Positions 49,569 through 58,288 of a stretch of DNA of 64,000 nt are shown piece by piece (within the stretch, counting starts at the first letter, position 1; each line of letters starts with the position of its first letter). A model generated the notes under the pieces. That model had not been told where the DNA came from, ran no database searches, and saw nothing but the letters and a program-made list of their open reading frames with translations. Origin of the DNA: Pararhodobacter sp. (GTDB lineage: Bacteria; Pseudomonadota; Alphaproteobacteria; Rhodobacterales; Rhodobacteraceae); contig NZ_JAUCBZ010000015.1 of NCBI RefSeq assembly GCF_034676545.1, forward strand, positions 310,001 to 374,000. Reading direction: 5' to 3'. A program made the position numbers and the translations under genes.

Positions 49569-51082
49569 TGCACTGGCGGCAGCGCCTCGGTGCCTTCATC
49601 GGTGGGTTTGACGCGGGCCAGCATCACCGGCGCCTGCGCGGGTTTCGTGCGACGCGGGCCCATGTCAACGCGCTGATCGCGGCCAGCGGGCCGGATATCA
49701 CCGCCCGCGCTCGCTGGCTGGTGCGCAACAACGGCTATGCGGTGAACGCGGTCGAAAGTTGGGCTGCCAATACCGTCGGTGATGGGATCAAGCCGATCTC
49801 GAAAATCGCGGATGCCGGTGCCAAGGAAGAGCTGCAGCGGCTCTGGCTCGCTTGGACCGACGAGGCGGATGCCGAGGGGCTCACGGATTTCTACGGGTTG
49901 CAGCGCCGCGCTGCGCGCGAGGTGTTTCTCGCGGGCGAGGTGTTCTTTCGGATCCGGCCACGACGCGCTGGCGACGGACTGAGCGTGCCCTTGCAGCTAC
50001 AGATGCTGCCGGCGGAGATGTTGCCCCTGGAGCAGACCAGCGTTGCCGCCAATGGCAATCCTATCCGCCAGGGCATCGAGTTCGACCGGATCGGGCGACG
50101 CGTGGCCTATCATTTCTTTCGCCGCCACCCGGGCGACAGCTCCGATCCGGGACTTGCAGGGGAGATTGTCCGGGTGCCCGCCTCCGAAGTGATCCATGTG
50201 ATCGACCCGGTCGAGGGTGGCCAGTTGCGCGGGGTGTCGAAACTGGCGCCGGCCATCGTGAAGCTGTTCCTGCTCGATCAGTATGACGACGCCGAGCTTG
50301 ACCGGAAGAAGGTCGCGGCGATGTACGCGATGTTCGTGACCTCGCCCGCCCCGGAGAACCCCCTCGCCCCGGCTGAGGACGAGGATGGACCCGCCGGTGT
50401 GGAGATTAGCCCCGGCCAGATTGTGCGACTCGATCCGGGCGAAGATGTCACCGTGGGACAGCCCGCCGACAGCGGCGGCACTTACGAGCCGTTTCAGTAC
50501 CGCACGCTCCTGCAAATCTCGGCAGCCCTGGGTATTCCCTATCCGTACCTTGCCAATGACATGGTGAAGGGCAATTTCTCGAACTCGCGCCTCGCGCTGA
50601 TCGAGTTCCGCCGCCGGGTCTCGGCCTGGCAACATTCCGTCATGGTCTGGCAGCTTTGCCGGCCAGTTTACGCGCGCTGGATGGATGCGGCGGTCCTGTC
50701 AGGGGCGTTGTCCTTGCCGCGCTACGAGGCCAACCGCAGCCAGCTGCTCGCCGCCGACTGGCTGCCGACGAAATGGGACTGGGTGGATCCGCTGAAAGAC
50801 GCCAATGCCGAGATCGCCCAGATCGAGGCAGGCCTCAAATCACGGACACAAGCCATCGCCGAGCGCGGCTATGACGCTGAACAGGTCGACCGCGATATTG
50901 CCGCAGAGCGCGCCCGCGAACGGCAACTCGGTCTCGACTTCCGCCGCCCCGGTTCACCCGCGCAGGGTGTGCAGGCTTTGCAAGGCCCGGAGGGGGATGG
51001 AGGCAACGACGACGACACCGACCAGACGGATAAAACCGATGATGCGGCAGACCGTCCGCGCGACCCTGAGGACCAGTCCTGA
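49568..51082 (+). CDS. Phage portal protein, lambda gpB family
   Basis: About 504 residues forming the dodecameric DNA channel. Motifs include RARWLVRNNGYAVNAVESWA, EVIHVIDPVEGGQLRGVSKL, ISAALGIPYPYLANDMVKGN and FSNSRLALIEFRRRVSAWQH, characteristic of lambda-type portals. The C terminus is acidic and low complexity (GGNDDDTDQTDKTDDA). ATG at 49568 preferred over GTG at 49565. Stop overlaps the next start (TGATG). Confidence 0.95.
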   Translation: MHWRQRLGAFIGGFDAGQHHRRLRGFRATRAHVNALIAASGPDITARARWLVRNNGYAVNAVESWAANTVGDGIKPISKIADAGAKEELQRLWLAWTDEADAEGLTDFYGLQRRAAREVFLAGEVFFRIRPRRAGDGLSVPLQLQMLPAEMLPLEQTSVAANGNPIRQGIEFDRIGRRVAYHFFRRHPGDSSDPGLAGEIVRVPASEVIHVIDPVEGGQLRGVSKLAPAIVKLFLLDQYDDAELDRKKVAAMYAMFVTSPAPENPLAPAEDEDGPAGVEISPGQIVRLDPGEDVTVGQPADSGGTYEPFQYRTLLQISAALGIPYPYLANDMVKGNFSNSRLALIEFRRRVSAWQHSVMVWQLCRPVYARWMDAAVLSGALSLPRYEANRSQLLAADWLPTKWDWVDPLKDANAEIAQIEAGLKSRTQAIAERGYDAEQVDRDIAAERARERQLGLDFRRPGSPAQGVQALQGPEGDGGNDDDTDQTDKTDDAADRPRDPEDQS

Positions 51083-52557
51083 TGCTGCATGCCCGCATTG
51101 CCGCGCGCGCCTTTAACACGCCGCTACTGATTGAGCCGTCCAAGGCCATGGCGTTTCTCTCGGGCCTTGGGCCGCGCATCCTTGGGCGGCGGGTCGAACT
51201 GGCAGACCATGATCTGCATGACGCACCCGGCAGTTTCGTCCCGCCAGCGCGCGCCAGTATTCTGGCCGGTGGAATGCTGGACGATTACCGCCAGCATGGT
51301 GAGGTGCCATACCCGGTGATAGACGGCATCGCCGTGATCGAAATCTCCGGCGTACTGATCCATCGTGGCGGCTGGATCGGGAATTCCTCTGGTCAGACCA
51401 GTTATGAGGGGATCGCGGCCCAGATCGAGGCGGCGGCCCATGACCCTGCTGTGCGCGGCCTCGCCTTGGAAATTGACAGTTTTGGCGGCGAGGTCGCGGG
51501 TGTATTTGACCTCGCGGATCGCATTCGTGCAATTCGTGCCACAAAACCCGTCTGGGCCTTTGTGGCCGAACATGCCTTCTCGGCGGGTTATGCGCTGGCA
51601 AGCCAGGCTGACCGGATCCTGCTACCCCGCACGGGTGCTGCGGGCAGCATTGGTGTCGTGGTGATGCACGCTGATCTCAGTGGCCAGCTCGATCAGGACG
51701 GAACACGGGTGACACTGATCCATGCGGGGTCACACAAGATTGACGCCAACCCTTACGAGCCCCTGCCTGCCGCTGTCAGAAACGACATCCAGCGCGAGAT
51801 CGACGTGCTGCGGTTTCTCTTCGCCGAGACCGTCGCGGCGGGTCGTGCCGGGCGGTTAAGCCAGGACGCAGCAATGGCGACCGAAGCTGCAACCTATCGC
51901 GGGGCCGATGCTGTTGTCGCAGGCCTCGCTGATGAGGTCACCGATCTTGCGCGAGGCTTTGCCGCCTTCCGGCAGTTGGTCGCGCGCTTCAACACCAGAG
52001 CGCCGCGCCAGACCATCACCCAAACCAGCCCACAAAAGGAGAGAGCCATGGCCCAAGCGCCTGACCAAGAGGAGAATACGCAGAAGGACATCGAGGATGT
52101 GCAGCGGGATCGAGCGCGTGACACAGCAGGCGCAGCGTCAGCAGATGCAGCCGATGATGATGCCCGAGCACCGGGCGCCGCGCCAACAGCAGCAAGCGCA
52201 CCCGCAGCAACTGTACCAACACCAGCCCCCGCTGCGGCGTCTGCGGCGCGCACCGCAGGTACCACACAGCAGGGTAATCTGGCCGAATTGTCGGCGCAGC
52301 TTCGCGAGTCGGCGGCGGAGATCGCCGAGATCGCCGCGCAGGCGGGCCGTCTCGGCATCGCCATTGATGCCGCGAAAGCCCTGCGCGAGGGCACCACACC
52401 TGAAGCCCTGCGTCGCCTCGTGATCGAACGCGCCAGTGCTGCAGCCGACGCGCGCGATATTGTGGCCGCCCCGCCCTCACCCGTTCTCCCGCAGGCCAAG
52501 GAAAGCCCGATCGTTGCCGCGGCGAAACGGGCCGCTGCCGCTGGGACTCGGGGCTAA
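51082..52557 (+). CDS. S49-family prohead protease with C-terminal scaffold
   Basis: 491 residues. N-terminal serine protease of the SppA/S49 type (EISGVLIHRGGWIGNSSGQT, VRGLALEIDSFGGEVAGVFD, and active-site region EHAFSAGYALASQADRILLP with the catalytic Ser; TGAAGSIGVVVMHAD downstream). The C-terminal 170 residues are a low-complexity alanine-rich, charged scaffold. An internal in-frame ATG at 52048, preceded by AAAGGAGAG, would make the scaffold alone, as in lambda C/Nu3. It cleaves scaffold during head maturation. Confidence 0.93.
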   Translation: MLHARIAARAFNTPLLIEPSKAMAFLSGLGPRILGRRVELADHDLHDAPGSFVPPARASILAGGMLDDYRQHGEVPYPVIDGIAVIEISGVLIHRGGWIGNSSGQTSYEGIAAQIEAAAHDPAVRGLALEIDSFGGEVAGVFDLADRIRAIRATKPVWAFVAEHAFSAGYALASQADRILLPRTGAAGSIGVVVMHADLSGQLDQDGTRVTLIHAGSHKIDANPYEPLPAAVRNDIQREIDVLRFLFAETVAAGRAGRLSQDAAMATEAATYRGADAVVAGLADEVTDLARGFAAFRQLVARFNTRAPRQTITQTSPQKERAMAQAPDQEENTQKDIEDVQRDRARDTAGAASADAADDDARAPGAAPTAASAPAATVPTPAPAAASAARTAGTTQQGNLAELSAQLRESAAEIAEIAAQAGRLGIAIDAAKALREGTTPEALRRLVIERASAAADARDIVAAPPSPVLPQAKESPIVAAAKRAAAAGTRG

Positions 52558-52606
52558 CGCCCCGGCCGCATTTGGGCCAAAACCCGACACCCCTCTGCCT
52601 GACTGA

Positions 52607-52634
52607 TCCCCCGCCGCACCGCCCCGGCGGGGGA
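52607..52634 (+). terminator. Hairpin between protease and decoration genes
   Basis: TCCCCCGCCG (52607-52616), loop CACCGCCC, CGGCGGGGGA (52625-52634): a perfect 10-bp GC stem followed by a short T-rich TGCCTTTTG. It may be a partial terminator or processing site that raises the amount of downstream capsid transcript relative to upstream. Confidence 0.5.
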
Positions 52635-52666
52635 TGCCTTTTGCCCCCTTTGCATGGATTTCCATC

Positions 52667-53047
52667 ATGACTGTCCTGACCCAGCCTCCCAGCATGGGCG
52701 ATGTCCTCAAATACGAGGTCAACCCGAACTACACCCGCGAGACCATCACGCTGCTGGCCGGCACGGCCTATCCCGTCGGGTCGGTGCTGGGCCGCATCAC
52801 CGCAAGCGGCAAGTACAAGCTCGCGACCTCGGGCGGCTCAGACGGCGCGCAGACCGCGATTGCCGTGTTGCTCTTCGCAGTTGATGCCACGCTGGCGGAT
52901 GCCATCGGCCTTGTCGTGGCACGCGGCCCGGCCATCGTCTCGCGCGCGTCCCTCACATACGACGCCTCAGTGGATGACGGGGCCAAGATCACCACCAAGA
53001 TCGGCCAGCTGGCAGCCGCCGGGATTGTCGCGCGCGACACGGCCTGA
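52667..53047 (+). CDS. Head decoration protein (lambda gpD-like)
   Basis: 126 residues from the ATG at 52667. Beta-rich sequence with the gpD pattern: YTRETITLLAGTAYPVGSVL, GRITASGKYKLAT and AVLLFAVDATLADAIGLVVA. It stabilises the expanded capsid. Directly precedes the major capsid gene. Earlier in-frame start at 52634 is rejected for lack of RBS. Confidence 0.87.
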   Translation: MTVLTQPPSMGDVLKYEVNPNYTRETITLLAGTAYPVGSVLGRITASGKYKLATSGGSDGAQTAIAVLLFAVDATLADAIGLVVARGPAIVSRASLTYDASVDDGAKITTKIGQLAAAGIVARDTA

Positions 53048-53105
53048 TCCCTCCCGCCAGTTTCGCGCACCTCTCCTCCCTGCCCCTCTTTCCCCGGAGT
53101 TCCCC

Positions 53106-54128
53106 ATGACCATCACCCGCAACCCGTTCGACATTGGCGGCTACTCGCTCGCCGAGATGACGCAGGCGATCAACATCCTGCCCAATCTTTATACCCGCCT
53201 TGGCCAGATCGGCCTGTTCCGCTTTGAAGGCGTCACCCAGCGTTCGATCGTCATCGAACAGCGCGAGGGGGTGCTGAGCCTGCTGCCCTCGGTCCCGCTT
53301 GGCGCCCCCGCCACCGTCGGAAACCGCGAGGCGCGCTCAATGCGCTCCTTTGCCCTCCCGTGGATCCCGCATGACGATGTGATCCTGCCCGCCGACATTC
53401 AGGGCATGCCAGCGCTGGGCATGTCCGACGTCACCGACCCGCTAGTCGAGGTGATGAACCGCAAGCTCACGCTGATGCGCCGCAAACACGCCCAGACCCG
53501 GGAATACATGGAGATGAACGCGCTCCGCGGCATCGTGAAGGATGGGGCGGGCACCACGCTCTACAACTACTTCACCGAATTCGGCCTGGCGCAGATCTCG
53601 GTCGACTTCGTCTTTGGAACCGCTGCCACCAATGTGCAGGGCAAGGTGCGCAGCACCCTGCGCGCGATCGAAGACAACCTCATGGGCGAGACGATGACCA
53701 CCGCGCACGCGCTGGTCAGTTCCGAGTTCTTCGACAAGCTGATCAGCCACCCCAAGACCGAGGACGCCTACAAGTTCTTCTCGGCCACCGGCGGCCAGCC
53801 GCTACGCGAGGATATGCGCCGGGCCTTTCCCTTCGCAGGCATTCTGTTCGAGGAATACAACGGCTCGGTCACGCTCTCGAACGGCACGTCGGAACGGCTG
53901 ATCCCGACCGGCGAGGGCATCGCCTTTCCGATGGGCACGTTTGATACCTTCACCACCTATGGTGGACCGGCGAACCTGCTGGAAACCGCCAATACCATCG
54001 GCCTGCCGCTCTATGCCCGCCAGATGATCGACGCCAAAGGTCGCTGGATTGATCTGATGACCGAGGCCTCGATCCTGCCGGTCAACAAGCGCCCGCGCCT
54101 GGCAATCCGTTTGCACAGCTCGAACTGA
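53106..54128 (+). CDS. Major capsid protein, lambda gpE-like
   Basis: 340-residue capsid subunit with the HK97 fold of the gpE family. Seen: PFDIGGYSLAEMTQAINILP, RSFALPWIPHDDVILPADIQ, TTAHALVSSEFFDKLISHPK, and RRAFPFAGILFEEYNGSVTL, then a C-terminal LPLYARQMIDAKGRWIDLMT. ATG at 53106 follows the decoration gene by 58 bp. Confidence 0.95.
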   Translation: MTITRNPFDIGGYSLAEMTQAINILPNLYTRLGQIGLFRFEGVTQRSIVIEQREGVLSLLPSVPLGAPATVGNREARSMRSFALPWIPHDDVILPADIQGMPALGMSDVTDPLVEVMNRKLTLMRRKHAQTREYMEMNALRGIVKDGAGTTLYNYFTEFGLAQISVDFVFGTAATNVQGKVRSTLRAIEDNLMGETMTTAHALVSSEFFDKLISHPKTEDAYKFFSATGGQPLREDMRRAFPFAGILFEEYNGSVTLSNGTSERLIPTGEGIAFPMGTFDTFTTYGGPANLLETANTIGLPLYARQMIDAKGRWIDLMTEASILPVNKRPRLAIRLHSSN

Positions 54129-54137
54129 CGGCAACCG

Positions 54138-54452
54138 ATGATGTCCGTCTTTGTCGCCGTGATCGACAATCTCTTCGCCGATCCCAATATTGCCCGCGAC
54201 GCCGTCTACATTGCCGATGGCGGCGCGCCGGTCCTCGTCCGCGTGGTCACGCGCTGCGCAGACGAGATCACGAGGTTCGGCGAGGCACGGCTCTGGTCGG
54301 AAACGACCCGCGTTGACCTGCGCGTGGCCGAGGCGGCGAACCCACGCCCCGGCGACCGGATCGAGATCAACGGCGAAGGGTTCTTGATCCAGGGCGAGCC
54401 GGTGCGCGACCGCGAGCGGCTGATCTGGACGGTGGATCTGCGTCCGGCGTAG
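54138..54452 (+). CDS. Head-tail attachment protein (FII-like)
   Basis: 104-residue protein (MMSVFVAVIDNLFADPNIAR, then AVYIADGGAPVLVRVVTRCA and GDRIEINGEGFLIQGEPVRD) with the beta pattern of lambda FII-like connectors. It follows the capsid gene by 9 bp, the position expected for a head completion factor. Confidence 0.7.
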   Translation: MMSVFVAVIDNLFADPNIARDAVYIADGGAPVLVRVVTRCADEITRFGEARLWSETTRVDLRVAEAANPRPGDRIEINGEGFLIQGEPVRDRERLIWTVDLRPA

Positions 54453-54492
54453 TCTGCCGGCGTTCTGAAACGCCGACAGCAACGGGGTCAGT

Positions 54493-54780
54493 TCACTTGA
54501 ACCGCTTCATCGCATTTTGGAACGAATCTGAGATATTGTCCCAGGCCGATTGAAAGCCCTTGCTCATATCGTCCCAGGCGGCGTCCGATGCCTGCTTCGC
54601 TTGCTTCATCTTCGCCTCCGCCTCATCGCGTTGCTTCCGCATTTCGGCTAGTTGCTTGTCGTATTCGATCTTCGCATCGGCCTGCGCCTCTCGGGCGCTT
54701 GCCTGCATCTTGTCGATCTCTGCGTTCCACTTGTCGATATTGGCTTTGGCCTTCTCCACATAGGCATCACGATCAATCAT
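54493..54780 (-). CDS. Coiled-coil protein inserted on the opposite strand
   Basis: 95 residues: MIDRDAYVEKAKANIDKWNA then EIDKMQASAREAQADAKIEY and QLAEMRKQRDEAEAKMKQAK, ending QSAWDNISDSFQNAMKRFK. It is almost entirely coiled coil, resembling small stress-response coiled-coil proteins. The ribosome site GGGGAGG precedes the ATG at 54780. It is the only leftward gene between the capsid and tail genes, so it is a moron (added gene) with its own promoter, perhaps expressed from the prophage. Confidence 0.75.
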   Translation of the reverse strand: MIDRDAYVEKAKANIDKWNAEIDKMQASAREAQADAKIEYDKQLAEMRKQRDEAEAKMKQAKQASDAAWDDMSKGFQSAWDNISDSFQNAMKRFK

Positions 54781-54849
54781 GGCTTTCCTCCCCGATTTTT
54801 TAGTTGAGATGGACGCCCATGGTACCGTGAAAACGGGGCCTATGGAAAT

Positions 54850-55479
54850 TTGAAGCTGAAACTCGACATCGCCCCGGACATCGTTGCCCAGATGGCCGCC
54901 GAGGTTGCAGCCGGAGAACGCGCCGTGACCTCAGCCATGCGCCAGGCGGGAACCGATCTCAAATCCGCCTGGCGCGGCCAGATCACCGGGGCTGGGCTGG
55001 GCGCACGGCTTGGCAATTCGATCCGCCTCGTCAGCTACCCGAGATCGGGCGAAAGCCTGAACGCCGCGGCGCTCGTCTGGTCGAAGGCGCCCGTGATCAT
55101 CGGGGCGCATGACACCGGGCCGCTGATCCGTTCCAAGAACGGGTTCTCGCTGGCAATCCCGACACCCGCCGCGGGCAAATCCACCCGAGGCGGCAGAATC
55201 ACGCCCGGGGAATGGGAACGCCGCACTGGGCTGAGGTTGCGCTTTGTCTATCGGCGTTCCGGGCCAAGTTTGCTGGTGGCGGAGGGGCGGTTGAATTCGA
55301 AAGGCCGCGCCGTGCCCAGCCGGTCGCGTACAGGGCGGGGCCTCGCCACCGTGCCGATCTTCCTGCTGGTGCCTCAGGTCAAGTTGCGCAAACGGCTGGA
55401 TCTCGCGCGGGATGCCGAGCGGGCGGTGGACAGCGTGCCGGGGTTGATCGTGGCAAGGTGGGTCTCGGAGCGCTTCTGA
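54850..55479 (+). CDS. Tail/head-tail protein (DUF6441-like)
   Basis: 209 residues from a TTG at 54850 (MKLKLDIAPDIVAQMAAEVA); no ATG is available early. The GGAA at 54844 is close. The sequence has GAHDTGPLIRSKNGFSLAIP and FVYRRSGPSLLVAEGRLNSK, ending in a basic segment. In related phages this position encodes a tail completion protein. The promoter of the downstream ParDE lies just after it. Confidence 0.7.
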   Translation: MKLKLDIAPDIVAQMAAEVAAGERAVTSAMRQAGTDLKSAWRGQITGAGLGARLGNSIRLVSYPRSGESLNAAALVWSKAPVIIGAHDTGPLIRSKNGFSLAIPTPAAGKSTRGGRITPGEWERRTGLRLRFVYRRSGPSLLVAEGRLNSKGRAVPSRSRTGRGLATVPIFLLVPQVKLRKRLDLARDAERAVDSVPGLIVARWVSERF

Positions 55480-55487
55480 ACGGATTG

Positions 55488-55521
55488 TGGACAGGACGGG
55501 TGCATTGGCATATATTGCCAA
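55488..55521 (+). promoter_or_regulatory. Promoter and operator of parDE
   Basis: -35 TGGACA (55488-55493), 17-bp spacer, -10 TATATT (55511-55516). The palindrome TTGGCA (55505-55510)-TATAT-TGCCAA (55516-55521) overlaps the -10, placing repressor binding over the promoter as in autoregulated toxin-antitoxin operons. Confidence 0.75.
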
Positions 55522-55541
55522 CACCGAACGAGGAGTTCACC

Positions 55542-55799
55542 ATGGCCACCAGAAACGTCGTTCTGACCGACACCCAATCCGACCTGGTCGATCGCCTTGT
55601 GGCATCCGGGCGCTATCAAAATGCAAGCGAAGCTCTGCGCGCCGGTCTCCGCCTTCTGGAACGCGAAGAGACCGAGTTCGGCGCGCTGCGGGACCAGGTG
55701 TCGAGGGGCCTTGAGCAGGCGAGAGCCGGGCAGTTCGCCGAAGGAACTGGCGAAGACGCCGTACGCCGTGCTTTTGCCCGCGCAAGAACCCCGCAGTGA
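55542..55799 (+). CDS. parD: ParD-family antitoxin
   Basis: 85-residue ribbon-helix-helix antitoxin: MATRNVVLTDTQSDLVDRLV then GRYQNASEALRAGLRLLERE, the ParD/CopG fold, with a C-terminal toxin-binding tail. It represses its own promoter through the adjacent palindrome (inferred). AGGAG ribosome site at about 55531. Stop overlaps the parE start (TGATG). Confidence 0.92.
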   Translation: MATRNVVLTDTQSDLVDRLVASGRYQNASEALRAGLRLLEREETEFGALRDQVSRGLEQARAGQFAEGTGEDAVRRAFARARTPQ

Positions 55800-56143
55800 T
55801 GCCCCGCCCCTGGCGGCTGACACGGCAGGCCGAGGCGTCGCTGGTCGAGATTGCGCGTTGGACGCTGGACACTTTTGGCCCCCGTCAGGCTGCGGCCTAT
55901 GAGGATGATCTGATCGCCCGCTGCACCGATATCGCGGCAGGAACCCCACAAACCCAAGACTGTCGGCGCCTCATCGCTCCCGACCTGACCGAGGATTTGC
56001 GGTTTGCGCGGTCAGGCCAGCATTTTATCGTGTTCCTTGAAGATCCGGCTCAGGTCGTCATCGTCGACTTTCTGCACAGCCGGTCTGATTTGCCCGGCAA
56101 ACTGGCCGCTCTGGCGGATCACAAACCCGGACGCGGCACCTGA
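55799..56143 (+). CDS. parE: ParE-family toxin
   Basis: 114-residue RelE/ParE-superfamily protein: TRQAEASLVEIARWTLDTFG, PRQAAAYEDDLIARCTDIAA and a C-terminal SGQHFIVFLEDPAQVVIVDF-LHSRSDLPGKL with conserved arginine/histidine. ParE toxins typically poison DNA gyrase. It sits with parD between tail genes, an addiction module that would favour retention of the prophage. Confidence 0.9.
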   Translation: MPRPWRLTRQAEASLVEIARWTLDTFGPRQAAAYEDDLIARCTDIAAGTPQTQDCRRLIAPDLTEDLRFARSGQHFIVFLEDPAQVVIVDFLHSRSDLPGKLAALADHKPGRGT

Positions 56144-56209
56144 CGGCACTTCGACTGCCCTGAACTCATTCTGAAACGCCGCCTCACAGCTGAGGTGGCA
56201 GGACATATC

Positions 56210-56632
56210 ATGCCCACCACCCGAGAAACCATCCTGACAGCCCTGGCTGACTTGTTGCGCACGGTCCCGCATGTGCCGGTGCTGCGCGGCGAAGTTCTGC
56301 CCGAACGCGTGCCCTCCGCGGGTCTGCTGATCTTGCGCGATGGCGACCCCGGGGACCCCGGCGTGACCCTCTCGCCGCTGCGCTATCACTATCAGCATCG
56401 CGCCGAGATCGAAGCCGTTGTGCAGGGCACAGACCGTGACAGCGCTTTCGCAATGCTCACCGCTAGGATCGGCGCGGCGCTTGCCGTCGACCGCACACTG
56501 GGTGGACGTTGCGACTGGGTCGAGGCCGAAGCACCCCGCCCGGTCGATTTGCCTGTCGAGGGTGCCGCCAGTCTAAAGGCTGCGGTGATTACCGTTGTTC
56601 TGCATTACTCCACGACCGATCCCCTGGCGTGA
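56210..56632 (+). CDS. Tail terminator-like protein
   Basis: 140 residues from the ATG at 56210 (MPTTRETILTALADLLRTVP, then VPVLRGEVLPERVPSAGLLI and YHYQHRAEIEAVVQGTDRDS). Size and position before the tail tube fit a lambda gpU-like terminator that ends tail growth. Assignment rests on order more than on motifs. Confidence 0.65.
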   Translation: MPTTRETILTALADLLRTVPHVPVLRGEVLPERVPSAGLLILRDGDPGDPGVTLSPLRYHYQHRAEIEAVVQGTDRDSAFAMLTARIGAALAVDRTLGGRCDWVEAEAPRPVDLPVEGAASLKAAVITVVLHYSTTDPLA

Positions 56633-56659
56633 CCCAACCCAACAACTGAGGAGATGCCC

Positions 56660-57598
56660 ATGGCACGTGCGCAAGGCGCGCGGGCGCAGATGGCGCTTGC
56701 GTTCGAGACGACCTATGGCATGCCGCCGGTGAGCGGCTTCACGCGGATGCCGTTTGCCAGTGCGACGCTGGGATCCGAGCAACCGCTTCTGAACAGCGAG
56801 TTACTGGGTTACGGCCGCGATCCACTGGCACCGATCAAGGATGCGGTGACGGCGGACGGCAACGTCGTCGTTCCAATTGATGCGGCGGCATTCGGGTTCT
56901 GGCTGAAGGCGGCCTTCGGGCAGCCGATCACCACGGGCACAGATCCTTACACCCATGAGTTTCGCTCGGACGGCTGGACCCTGCCCTCGATGTCGATCGA
57001 GACAGGCATGCCCGAGATCCCGCGCTTTGCGATGTACACGGGCTGCGTGCTGGATACGCTCAGCTGGCAGATGCAGCGCTCGGGGCTCCTGACCGCAACC
57101 GCGAGCCTCGTCGCGCAGGGCGAAAGCGTTGCGACAGCTTCGGCCGCAGGCACGCTGGTCGACCTTGGACTGCAGCGGTTCGGCCATTTCAACGGGGCGA
57201 TCACCCGCGACGGCAATCCCCTCGGCAACATCGTGTCGGCCGAGATCACCTATGCCAATAGTCTCGACCGGGTGGAAACCATCCGCTCGGACGGGCGCAT
57301 TGATGGCGCGGACCCGTCGATTGCCGCGCTGACCGGTCGCATCGAGGTGCGCTTTGCCGATCAGGTGCTGGTGACACAAGCCATCAACGGCGATCCCTGC
57401 GAATTGAGTTTCGCCTACACGTTGCCCTCTGGCGAAAGCCTGACGCTCACCGCGCACGCCGTCTACCTCCCGCGCCCGCGTATCGAGATCGCAGGACCGC
57501 AGGGTGTGCAGGCCACCTTCGACTGGCAGGCCGCGCGCGACGTTACTCTGGGCCGGATGGCCACCGTCACTCTCATCAACAGCGTTGAGGAATACTGA
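56660..57598 (+). CDS. Phage tail tube protein
   Basis: 312 residues: ARAQGARAQMALAFETTYGM, FWLKAAFGQPITTGTDPYTH, SAEITYANSLDRVETIRSDG and IDGADPSIAALTGRIEVRFA are the usual features of siphovirus tail tube proteins (lambda gpV group). GAGGAG at 56648-56653 supports the ATG at 56660 rather than 56654. Confidence 0.85.
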   Translation: MARAQGARAQMALAFETTYGMPPVSGFTRMPFASATLGSEQPLLNSELLGYGRDPLAPIKDAVTADGNVVVPIDAAAFGFWLKAAFGQPITTGTDPYTHEFRSDGWTLPSMSIETGMPEIPRFAMYTGCVLDTLSWQMQRSGLLTATASLVAQGESVATASAAGTLVDLGLQRFGHFNGAITRDGNPLGNIVSAEITYANSLDRVETIRSDGRIDGADPSIAALTGRIEVRFADQVLVTQAINGDPCELSFAYTLPSGESLTLTAHAVYLPRPRIEIAGPQGVQATFDWQAARDVTLGRMATVTLINSVEEY

Positions 57599-57600
57599 GC

Positions 57601-58053
57601 ATGCTGCGTTTGAACCTTGCCCGCGAGCCCTGGTGGCTCGACCTTGGCCTTGGCGTCCGCGTCCGGGTCGAGCCGCTGACCACGGCCCTGATGGTCGCCG
57701 CACGCAGCGATCCGATTGTGCGCCGCCTGCCCGAGGGCACCAGCGACGACGAGATTGCCGTGATCTTCGGCAAGGCCCTGGCCGAACGGGCGATCCTCGA
57801 TTGGGAGGGTGTCGGCGATGCGGATGGTTCGCCAGTGGCCGTAACGCCTGCAGCCATCGCCGCGCTCCTCGATATTTGGCCGATCTTTGAGCGTTTCCAG
57901 ATGGGCTATGTCGCCAGGGGGTTAGAACTGGCCGCAGAAAAAAACGCCTCCGCGCCCTCGCCGACTGGATCTACGGCGGGGGCGAAGCCTACTGCGCGGC
58001 CTGCCCACCCTGCGAGGGCGGCGGCGCCTGCGAGGACTGCCCGCAAATCCTGA
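57601..58053 (+). CDS. Tail assembly chaperone, zero-frame form (gpG-like)
   Basis: 150 residues in the zero frame: MLRLNLAREPWWLDLGLGVR, VEPLTTALMVAARSDPIVRR, and DIWPIFERFQMGYVARGLEL, followed after the slippery site by a low-complexity alanine/proline/arginine tail (KPTARPAHPARAAAPARTAR) typical of a frame not used for folding. It begins 3 bp after the tube gene. Its main role is chaperoning the tape measure protein. Confidence 0.82.
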   Translation: MLRLNLAREPWWLDLGLGVRVRVEPLTTALMVAARSDPIVRRLPEGTSDDEIAVIFGKALAERAILDWEGVGDADGSPVAVTPAAIAALLDIWPIFERFQMGYVARGLELAAEKNASAPSPTGSTAGAKPTARPAHPARAAAPARTARKS

Positions 58054-58280
58054 ACGCACCACAAACACTGGAAGGCTGGCAGGTCTGGGATCTGGCCGGA
58101 CGGCTGGGTGGACAGATACGGGCGGTGCCAGGCGTGGTGCTGGGCTGGGACATGACGGCAGCGCTGGCGATGGCAGCGGCGCTGGGCATGGAGCCGCGTG
58201 CTGCCGTCGAATTCCTACCCGTGATCGAGGCGGCCATGGTGCGTAAACTCAACGAGCAGATGGACGGGCGGGATGACTGA
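57601..58280 (+). CDS. Tail assembly chaperone, -1 frameshift form (gpGT-like)
   Basis: If ribosomes slip -1 at 57939-57945, the product continues as AEKKRLRALADWIYGGGEAY and then a cysteine cluster CAACPPCEGGG-ACEDCPQ, LEGWQVWDLAGRLGGQIRAV, and ends MVRKLNEQMDGRDD at 58280. The continuation is far more protein-like than the zero-frame tail, matching the lambda G/GT design. The total is about 226 residues. The Cys cluster could bind zinc. Confidence 0.78.
57939..57945 (+). other. Programmed -1 frameshift slippery site A AAA AAC
   Basis: The heptamer A-AAA-AAC lies in the correct phase (codons 57940-57942 and 57943-57945 of the zero frame) and is the canonical X XXY YYZ sequence. It lies in the gene just before the tape measure region, where such sites are usual. 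Confidence 0.85.
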
Positions 58281-58288
58281 GACGCATG

